This document shows, piece by piece, positions 20,653 to 29,547 of a stretch of 64,000 nt of DNA (its first letter is position 1; every line of letters begins with the position of its first letter). The notes beneath the pieces were generated by a model, which saw only the letters and a list, made by a program, of their open reading frames with translations, made no database searches and had not been told where the DNA came from. Both the position numbers and the translations under genes were made by a program. This stretch comes from Auricularia sp. M13 (lineage: Eukaryota > Basidiomycota > Agaricomycetes > Auriculariales > Auriculariaceae): positions 2,786,832-2,850,831 of the forward strand of contig CM073200.1 in assembly GCA_037042915.1 (NCBI GenBank), read 5' to 3'.

Positions 20653-22689
20653 ATGTCTACTACCCACGTCTCGTTCGCCATCAGAGGTCACTCGAGCCTG
20701 TTTCGCCGCGACGTCGAGAATGGCGTCGAATTCCGTCTCGAAAACGCCACTCTCCGGGATTTCCTCGAGGACGTCGCCGAGTATCACGCAACCAGGTGTG
20801 GGTGTCTGGTCAACATTGGAAGCCACGTGTGGCTCGTGTCCGACTCTTTGGACGAGGCTGCTATGCGCAATGACCCTCCGGCGGCGAAGGACGCGTTGGC
20901 TCTGCAGACTCGGCTGGATTCGCTGCGAGGCCCTCATACTCCCAACCTGCGCCTATTGATCGACGGCGAGGCGCTTGAGTTTGGAACGAATGGTGCGTTG
21001 ACTTTACTATCTGCAGCAAAATCTTGTACTGAGAATGCGCCTAGAAGTGTTACGTCTCGCCCGCGAGAAGAGGTTCATCCCGTTCTCACACGGAGCGGGC
21101 ACCGTCTTCAGACGATCTGGCCCTGCAGTACGTGCTACGAACGTTTTTGATTGGGGTTATATTGATGTGCAGTAGGCCATACTCCCTTCTGAAAATGTCC
21201 CTTCCTACAACTCACTCTGCACGACGCCCGGCTCAGTCTTCGTTGACAAATCCGCATCCATCCGCAGGCTGCTGGGCCGATTGATTTCGTCGCGTTTCAC
21301 TATCATCCGTAGGCCCCGGGGCTTTGGCAAGACCACCTTCCTATCGATGGTTGATGCCTACTTTGACCCTCAATCGCCCTCGGCGCATTTTCCGTTCATC
21401 TTCGAACCAGCATCCATCCCGCAGTCCCTGTTTGCAGCTCGTAACCAGATGCTCGTTTTCGCCATGGACTTTTCAAAACTATCCGTGCACGAGGACGAGT
21501 CTATGAACGAGAACGAGGACGAGTGCGAGGACGAGGTTATGGACGAGGACGAGCAAGTGGACATGGTTGACGAGGAGCACATGAGCGACGACGACTGCGC
21601 GAGTGAGGCCGATTCCATGAGCGAGGACGGGTTTGCCTATGAGGGTACCTACGTGAGCGACGAGGCGATGGACGCCAAGTGTCGTGCATTCCTGGACGAG
21701 GCAGCCGGTGCTTTCTACACGAGATATCAGGACATCTTGGGGCGACGCGTCGAAGCGGAAGAACGGGGAGTTACATTCAGAGATATAATCGTAAGTCCCT
21801 ATTTCTGCTTGTTGATAGACGCTGATGATATACACAGCGCTGGTCGCAGCAAGCAGACTATAGCATGGTCTTGCTCATCGATAACTACACGGCACCCATT
21901 CTTCACTCGCCCGATCCACGTTTCCAACACGCTATCACCAGGAACATTCTGGGGCGCCTTGCCAACCTCGTCGACGGCCGCATCCTCAGTTATGGCTTAC
22001 TAGTGGGTGAAGTCACTCCCGAAGGACAGAACTGGTTGCGCATGCCCTCGTATTGGGAAGATCTCTCCGACACTCCAGACTTCTCGGAAGCTATTGGGTT
22101 TACCCATTCAGAGGTTGTCGCGCTAGGACAGGCCTTGTCTGTCGACCTTCTTTCCGCTCTCCGATCATCGCTCACGGTTGATCAACGCGACAACGAGAGG
22201 CTTCTTTACGCGTCGGCGGATGTGTTGACTATCGCCCGCGGGCTGTTAAACGCGGACTTGCCCTTTCCAGGGACGCTATCGGTGCGGACGTTGGCAATCC
22301 CGCCCCCTGTCGAGGAAGTGCCAATGAAAACGCTTATTCGCCGGAGGTTAGAGGTCCTGTTTGGCCCGGGCCCATGGCCTGACCCTGTCTACGAGGAGAT
22401 CGACATACATACCGGGTTTCCCGACGATGACGACGACGACGACGGCGCGATTAAAGAAGCGCCTAATGCCAACGATACAGTCGAAGCCGCTGACAGCAGC
22501 TGGGAAGGGCGCCGACCAGCACTGACTATCGATGGCTCGTCTGCAAGCTCGTCATCCCCCTCCTCGTCGGACTCCTCAGCCGGATCCGCCTCTGGTGGGA
22601 CGAAGACACCCATGCTCATCTTGGGCGGACTCGAGAGCCCTTTGCTTGGTTATCCGCGCAAAAAACTCCAGCCTGAAGATAGTTTCTAG
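20653..22689 (+). CDS. A2: AAA-ATPase-like protein with N-terminal header domain
   Basis: Exons 20653-20992, 21045-21127, 21176-21790 and 21838-22689 join in phase to about 629 aa. It has the same order as A1: header, P-loop RPRGFGKTTF, FAMDF strand, a long Asp/Glu-rich linker, LLIDNYTAP, then DLSDTPDFSEAIGFTHSEV. A Ser/Asp tail ends GGLESPLLGYPRKK. A longer in-frame ATG at 20605 exists, but the chosen start matches A1. Intron 2 ends CAGTAG; use of the first AG would place a stop codon first in the exon. The 3' end and downstream 450 bp are almost identical to those of A3. Confidence 0.85.
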
Positions 22690-23130
22690 TTATTTCTTCC
22701 TTGTATCATGCGCACTGTATGTACGATTGAATATGATTTCCTCTGGTCGTAGTTCGTCGCGCGCGGTACATTGTTTATACATGAAATTTACACGAGCTGA
22801 CAAAAGGGGCGACTTTGTGATTAATCATGAGCGTGCAGCGGACGTGCGGGCGCGTGCAAGTGCAAGAAGTCCTGGTCTCAGCCTGCAGCCCGCGTCGCGA
22901 GTCTGACGCGCGACGCACCGCGGGCGCTGCAAATGAGCCTGCCGCCTGCGCCCTCTGCAATACGAACATGTCCGTCGCGCAGCAGTTCGAGTAAACGGTG
23001 GGCCCGTCACGGATCGTCCACCGGACTCGTCTGGCTGCTCTGGTCGGCGTTGTTTTTAATACAAAAAATACTTGCTGCTGTGCAGGCTACCACAGCTTAT
23101 AGGCCCAGTGCTGGCGCTGGCTGGGCGCGA
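22600..23130 (+). repeat. direct repeat copy 1 (A2 tail plus downstream)
   Basis: From the last codons of A2 onward this segment is almost identical to about 25158-25700 after A3. The shared sequence includes the 3' UTR and most of the decayed GATA fragment. The high identity compared with the diverged gene bodies points to recent duplication or conversion. Confidence 0.75.
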
Positions 23131-23185
23131 TGGAGGCCATGGCAAAGGACTTCAGAGAAGTAAGAGGCAACGAGGCGTCGACGCG
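22889..23185 (-). pseudogene. decayed copy of GATA factor exon 1 (fragment 1)
   Basis: On the minus strand this matches 11829-12145 of the GATA gene: the upstream leader, the start MASIAPSQRQHWA ([15 protein letters not shown] in the intact gene), and the region of finger 1 up to the exon-1 donor. Finger cysteines are lost (VYSNC for VCSNC; the CNAC pair is gone) and the frame is broken, so it cannot make a finger. It lies immediately upstream of A3 in the opposite direction. Confidence 0.75.
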
Positions 23186-23224
23186 GGTGAATCTCCGACA
23201 TGCGCCTCCTCCCATGAATCTCCC

Positions 23225-25247
23225 ATGACCATGTCTAATACCCATGTCTCTTTCGCCATCCGAGGCCACTTAATTCCGTTTCAACGCGACGTTTCAGATG
23301 GCGACGACTTTAATCTTGAGAACGCCACTATCCAGGACTTCCTCGAGGACGTCGCCGAGTATCACGCAATCCGGTGTGGCTGTCTGGTCAACGTTGGAAG
23401 CCACGTTTGGCTCGTGTCCGACCCTTTGGACGAGGCTGCTATGCGTAACGAAGCCCCTGCGGCAACGGACGCGTTGGCTCTCGAAACTGGGTTGGACTCT
23501 CTGCATGATCCCCGCACGCTGAATATCAGCCTATTGATCGACGGCGAGGTGCTTGAGGTCGGTACGAACGGTGTGTTGGCTGTGCTATTGATTGTAAAAT
23601 ATTATACTAAGAAACTGCCCAGAGTTTCAGCGTCTGGCCCGCGAGAAGAGGTTCATCCCATTCTCTCACGGAGCTGGCACCGTCTTTAGACGCTCCGGCC
23701 CCCAAGTACGTGCTGCGAACGTCCCCAATTGAATTATGCTGATTTGCAGTAGGCTGTACTTCCTTCTGAAAATGTCCCTTCCTACCACTCACTCTGCACG
23801 ACGCCCGGGTCGGTCTTCGTTGACAAATCCGCATTCGTCCGCAGGCTGCTGAACAAGTTCATTTTGTCGCGCGTCAATATTATTCGAAAACCTCGAGGGT
23901 TTGGCAAGACCACCTTTCTCTCGATGGTCGATGCCTACTTTGACCCACATTCGCCGACGGCGTATTTTCCTTTCATTTTCGAACCAGACCTCGTCCCGGA
24001 GTCGTTGTTCGCGGCTCATGGTCAGATGCTCATTTTTGCCATGGACTTCGCAAAATTGGCACTGTACGACGATACGTGCGGCGAGGACGATGACATGGAC
24101 GAGGATGACAACGAGGATGCGGATGAGGTCGTAGCTGAGGACGAAAGCGACAGGGAGGACGAAGACATGTTTGAAGAGGAGTACGCGAGTGGAGACGAGT
24201 GGATGGGCGAGGTCGAGTTCGCGGGCACGTACGTCAGCGACGAGGCGATGCTCACCAGGTGTTACGCATTCCTGGACGACGCCGCTCGGACATTCTACGC
24301 CAGATATGAACACATTCTACACAGGCGTATGAAAGCGGAGAATCGGGGAGAGATTATACCCACATTTGCCGACATTCTCGTAAGCATGGAGCTTGAATAA
24401 CGATGAACGCTGATTATCTTCTCAGCGTTGGTCGAAACAAGAGGATTACAGCTTGGTCTTCCTCATCGATAACTACACAGCACCCCTGCGCCGCTGCTCT
24501 GATCCACGGATCCAACGCGCAATTGCTAGGACCATATTCCACTCGTTTGCCGACCTCGCCAAAGGCAGCCTCGTTAGCTACGGCCTCTTGGTCGGAGAAG
24601 CTTTTCGGGGTGCGGAGGACTGGATTGGCATGCCCTCGATTTGGCGAGATCTTTCCAACTCCCCGGACCTTTCAGAGGCCATCGGGTTGACCGAGTCAGA
24701 GGTCGTCGCGCTCGGGCAGGCCATTTCTGTCGACCTTCTTCCAACCCTCCAATCTCTCCTTCCACTGGACCAACGGGACAATAAGAGGCTTCTTTACGCG
24801 TCTGCAGACGTTCTGACCATCGCCCGCGGGCTGATCAACCCGGACATGTCCTTTCCTCCGTCGCTGTCGGTGCGGACGTTGGAAATCCCGCCTCCGGTCG
24901 AGGAAGTGCCGCTCAACACCCTTGGCCATCAGAGAAACGACGTCTTGTTTGAAGCGGGCGCGTGGCCCGAAGTCTTTGACGACGAGGAAATCGACATATG
25001 CACCGGGTTTCCCGACGATGACGACGACGCAGTCGACGATTCATTCGCTGATAGCAGCTGGGAAGGGCGCCGACCGGCATTGACCAACGATGGCTCGTCA
25101 GCAAGCTCTTCATCCCCCTCCACGTCGGACTCCTCAGCCGGATCCGTCTCTGGGGCCATGAAGAAACCCGTACTCATTTTGGGCGGACTCGAGAGCCCTT
25201 TGCTTGGTTATCCGCGCAAAAAACTCCAGCCTGAAGATAGTTTCTAG
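23225..25247 (+). CDS. A3: AAA-ATPase-like protein, orphan copy
   Basis: Exons 23225-23570, 23623-23705, 23753-24379 and 24426-25247 join in phase to about 625 aa. Header, P-loop RPRGFGKTT-like (KPRGFGKTTF), FAMDFAKL strand, acidic linker, FLIDNYTAP and the DLSNSPDLSEAIGLTESEV block are all present, so it looks whole. It has no head-to-head nuclease gene. Its 5' side faces the decayed GATA exon instead. An in-frame ATG six bases downstream (23231) is an alternative start. It could pair in trans with B1 or B2. Confidence 0.85.
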
Positions 25248-25700
25248 TTATTTCTTCCTTGTATCATGCGCACTGTATGTACGATTGAATATGATTTCCT
25301 CTGGTCGTAGTTCGTCGCGCGCGGTACATTGTTCATACATGAAATTTACACGAGCTGACGAAAGGGGCGACTTTGTGATTAATCATGAGCGTGCAGCGAA
25401 CGTGCGGGCGCGTGCAAATGCAAGAAGTCCTGGTCTCAGCCTGCAGCCCGCGTCGCGAGTCTGACGCGCGACGCACCGCGGGCGCTGCAAATGAGCCTGC
25501 CGCCGGCGCCCTCTGCAATACGAACGTGTCCGTCGCGCAGCAGTTCGAGTAAACGGTGGGCCCGTCACCGCGTCGGATCGTCCACCGGACTCTTCTGGCT
25601 GCTCTGGTCGGTGTTGTTTTTGATTCAAAAAAGACCTGCTGCTGTGCAGGCTACCACAGCTTATAGGCCCAGTGCTGGCGCTGGCTGGGCGCCATGGTGG
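25158..25700 (+). repeat. direct repeat copy 2 (A3 tail plus downstream)
   Basis: Almost identical partner of 22600-23130. It differs mainly by a few base changes and a short insertion near 25568. Confidence 0.75.
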
Positions 25701-25733
25701 CCATGGCAAAGGTCTCCGGAGAGGTACAAAAAC
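25451..25733 (-). pseudogene. decayed copy of GATA factor exon 1 (fragment 2)
   Basis: A second copy of the same exon-1 fragment, sharing the cysteine losses of fragment 1. Both therefore derive from one already broken copy that was then duplicated with the A gene. Confidence 0.7.
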
Positions 25734-25752
25734 TGAGAACGTATGAGTTGCT

Positions 25753-27033
25753 GACAAAACCAACCAAACCAACCATGCCAAACATACCAACGGGCAGATA
25801 TGACCGCTACGGCCGATTATACATGTATGTCCGAATCTCCGGTGCCGCAGCCGCTCTGCATCCGGTGTTTGTGTGTTTGGCCGTCGTCGACTTTTGCTTC
25901 ATCGCCGTCGTACTCGTCGATGCAATGGCGCCGGTGATGCGCTGTACGACACGGCCGTCTTCAGCCCCATCCTTTCTCGCGATTTTTTTTGCTCGCATAG
26001 CCTATTAAGCTTGTATGCTGTCCCGTCCAGTCCCGTCAACCTTTCCCCCGCCCCCAGCCCCCAGCCCGCATCTGCCGCTACATGTGCACACGCCGCCGCC
26101 TTGAACTTGGCGACGGAGTGCGGTGCGCATCCTCCGCCTCTTGCAGGTGTTAGTGCACGCGCAATGCTTCGTCGTGCACGATGGTACCGATTGCCGCCGC
26201 TGTTGCAGTGTTGCACGCACCGCGCGGCGACGAGCTGCCATCTGATGTACACATACATCGGCGCCGAGAGCGCGCGACGCCGGCTTACGCCATGTTCTCC
26301 GTATTGCGCTGCGTACCCATGCGTCGGCCGCTCGCGCGGCCTCGTTTCCCCCAAATCCGCGCGCCACCCTGTCCTAGTCCCCTTCGCACCACCTCCGTTA
26401 TATATCACGCACCGACCGACACGGTGCCCATCCACGCCCACCGCGACTCTCCGGGGCTTGTCGCCGACTCGCCGAGATGTACGCGCTATCATATACATCA
26501 TATCCGGTTGACGCTCTTACGTGCCCATCCTCCCCAGCTAAACCATCTGTATGAGCCACACGCGAAAATACAGGAGACTTGTTGTAAGCAGTAAGTTTGC
26601 CATCCTGCCACTTAGATACGACCACCCTTCGCTGCAAGGGTGTCGCTGCAAAAAATTGAATTATCACGTTGGCATGTCGAAGTTGAACATTGAACACTTG
26701 CCTTCTACTGTACCTATAGGCCATGAGCATCGATCTCTTTTCAATCAATGCTCACATTTGGCTCTCATGCAGCCGCTCTCGTGCAGGCCGAAGATGTTGC
26801 CCTGAGTGCCACAGTGAATTATATTGCTTGGGCACTCTTCAAGTTATGCTGGATTGCGTGATTAAAGGGACAAGACTCAGAGGAGGATATAAAGAAAAGG
26901 ATAGGATAGGATATATATAAGACGAGGAGGTTGCAGTGAGGAACGACCGTCGCTGTACGCGGAGATTGCGGCGCGGAATACGAGCTCGGTAGGCCGGTCG
27001 TTGGTATGGTTGGTTTGGTTGGCCGGTTTTGTC
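25753..27033. mobile_element. 1.3-kb insert with imperfect inverted ends
   Basis: The left end (25753-25794) begins GACAAAACC with runs of CCAACCAAACCAACCA. The right end (26995-27033) is its reverse complement with small gaps. A TCTCCGG...CAAAAACTG sequence occurs just outside both ends (about 25711-25736 and 27037-27060). The inside is C-rich, then AT-rich, with no transposase or other convincing gene. It may be a non-autonomous DNA element or simply repeat-bounded sequence. Confidence 0.4.
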
Positions 27034-27118
27034 CGGATCTCCGACGTTGTGCAAAAACTGGAAAAAGGGCAAGAGCGCGGGTGAATCTCCGACATCCGCC
27101 TCCTCCCATGATTCTCCC

Positions 27119-29155
27119 ATGACCATGTCGAATACCCATGTCTCTTTCGCCATCAGAGGCCACTTAATTCCGTTTCAACGCGACGTTTCAGATGGCGACG
27201 ACTTTAATCTTGAGAACGGCACTATCCAGGACTTCCTTGAGGACGTCGCCGAGTACCACGCAACCCAGTGTGGCTGTCTGGTCAACATTGGAAGCCACGT
27301 GTGGCTCGTGTCCGACCCTTTGGAGGAGGCTGCTATGCGTACCGAAGCGCCTGCGGCAACGGACGTGTTGGCTCTCGAGACTCGGTTGGACTCGCTGCGA
27401 GGCCCTCATACTCCCAACCTGCGCCTATTGATCGACGGCGAGGCGCTTGAATTCGGAACGAATGGTGCGTTGACTCTACTATCCGTAGTGAAATCTTGTA
27501 CTGAGATGCGCCTAGAGTTGTTACGTCTCGCCCGCGAGAAGAGGTTCATCCCGTTCTCTCACGGAGCGGGCACTGTCTTCAGACGATCTGGCCCCACAGT
27601 ACGTGCCGCGAACGTTTCTAATTGAGTTATATTGATGTGCAGTAGGCTGTACTTCCTTCTGAAAATGTCCCTTCCTACAACTCACTCTGCACGACGCCCG
27701 GCTCGGTCTTCGTTGACAAATCCGCATTCGTCCGCAGGCTGCTGAACAGATTCATTTCGTCGCATTTCAATATCATCCGCAGGCCCCGGGGTTTTGGAAA
27801 GACCACCTTCCTATCGATGGTCGATGCCTACTTTGACCCTCAATCGCCCTCGGCGCATTTTCCGTTCATCTTCGAACCAGAACTCATGTCGGAGTCCTTG
27901 TTCGCAGCTCGCAACCAGATGCTCGTTTTCGCCATGGACTTTGCAAAATTGTCCCTGCACGAGGACGAAGGCGGGGACGAAGTTATGAACGAGGACGATG
28001 TTATGGATGAGGACGAGCAAGTGGACATGGTTGACGAGGAGGAGCACATGAGCGACGACGACTGCGCGAGTGAGGCCGATTCCATGAGCGAGGACGAGTT
28101 TCCCTATGAGGGTACCTACGTGAGCGACGAGGCGATGGGCGCCAAGTGTGATGCATTTCTGGACGAGGCCGCCCGTGCTTTCTACACGAGATATCAGATC
28201 ATCTTCGGGCGACGCGTCGAAGCGGAAGAACGAGGAGTTACATTCAGAGATATAATCGTAAGTCCCTATTTTTCTGCTTGTTGACGGACGCTGATGATAT
28301 ATACAGGGCTGGTCGCGTCAAGCAGACTATAGCATGGTCTTGCTCATCGATAACTACACGGCTCCCCTACTTGGCTCGCCCGATGCACGTTTTCAACTCG
28401 CTATCACCAGGAACATTCTGGAGCGCCTTGCCAACCTGAGGAAGGGCGGCATCCTCAGTTATGGATTACTGGTTGGCGAAGAGCTTCCCGAAGGACGGAG
28501 CTGGTTGTGCATGCCCTCGATCTGGAGGGATCTTTCGGACACTGCAGACTTCTCGGAAGCTATTGGGTTTACCCATTCAGAGGTTGTCGCGCTAGGACAG
28601 GCCTTGTCTGTCGACCTTCTTCATGCTCTCCAATCATCGCTCACGGTTGACCAACGCGACAACGAGAGGCTTCTTTACGCGCCGGCGGATGTGTTGACTA
28701 TCGCCCGCGGATTGATCAACGCGGACTTGCCCTTTCCAGAGACGCTATCGGTGCGGACTTTGGCAATCCCGCCCCCTGTCGAGGAAGTGCCACTGAAAAC
28801 GCGTATTCTCCGGGGAATCGAGGTCTTGTTTGGCCCGGGCCCATGGCCTGACCCCGTCTATGAGGAGATCGACATACACACCGGGTTTCCTCACCACGAC
28901 GACGACGACGGCGCGATCAAAGAATCGCCCAATGCCAACGATTCCTACGAAGCCGCTGACAGCAGCTGGGAAGGGCGCCGACCGGCACTGACTATCGATT
29001 GCTCGTCTGGAAGCTCTTCACGCCCCTCCTCGTCGGACTCCTCAGCCGAATCCGCCTCTGGTGGGACGAAGAAACCCATGCTCATCTTGGGCGGACTCGA
29101 GAGCCCCTTGCTTGGTCATTCGCGCAAGAACCTCGAACCTGAAGATAACTTGTAG
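27119..29155 (+). CDS. A4: AAA-ATPase-like protein, mosaic orphan copy
   Basis: Exons 27119-27464, 27516-27598, 27646-28257 and 28307-29155 join in phase to about 629 aa. All family parts are present: header, RPRGFGKTTF, acidic linker, LLIDNYTAP, DLSDTADFSEAIGFTHSEV and a Ser tail ending GGLESPLLGHSRKN. The first 95 or so codons and the leader match A3. From about codon 96 through intron 1 and to the end it matches A2, so it is a recombinant. No nuclease partner is adjacent. A second ATG lies two codons in. Confidence 0.85.
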
Positions 29156-29547
29156 CATCTTCCATGCACACTATGTACGATTGAATATAATTTTACTCTA
29201 GTTCGTCACGCGCGGTACATTGGTCGTACATTGAATTCACACGAGCAACTCACGAGTGGGATCAAATTCGTTCACCTCGGGACGCTTTGCTGATCAGCTG
29301 CGTAATTGCGTCCAGTCACATATAGGACCTGTATAATATGAACAGCGCTAGATATGCATCCTGGATGAGTGCGCACGCGCCTGGCTTCCGCTACAGCGCC
29401 TCTCGTGCCGCTTTTGATGGCTAGTAGGAGGATGCGAAGGAAACAACAGCGGTATTCTCTATATAAAGCAACCAACCTAGTACTAATGATACAGCCATAT
29501 ACAACCAAGCATGGAGCGAACAACATAGCATGAGCAGTTCAGTATTA
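29156..29547. other. convergent intergenic region A4/DNMT5
   Basis: The 3' flanks of A4 and the methyltransferase gene. The first part resembles the 3' UTRs of A2 and A3 in diverged form. No further gene was seen. Confidence 0.5.

Noticed and set aside
20377-20937. 186-codon minus-strand frame joining the start of B2 to sequence antisense to A2
   Set aside because: The part beyond 20517 is antisense to the A2 header exon. The same shadow appears opposite A1. Only the MHATKRARY exon is real.
21281-22003. Stand-alone P-loop gene without splicing
   Set aside because: The frame runs through a clear GTAAGT...CAG intron. The spliced A2 model matches three paralogues.
26723-26920. Small frame with RRCCPECHSELYC, suggestive of a zinc finger
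   Set aside because: Single cluster, no partner exons, inside repeat-bounded non-coding sequence; likely chance.
25753-27033. Virus-like or self-synthesising element
   Set aside because: The repeat-bounded insert is only 1.3 kb and carries no polymerase, integrase or capsid-like frame.
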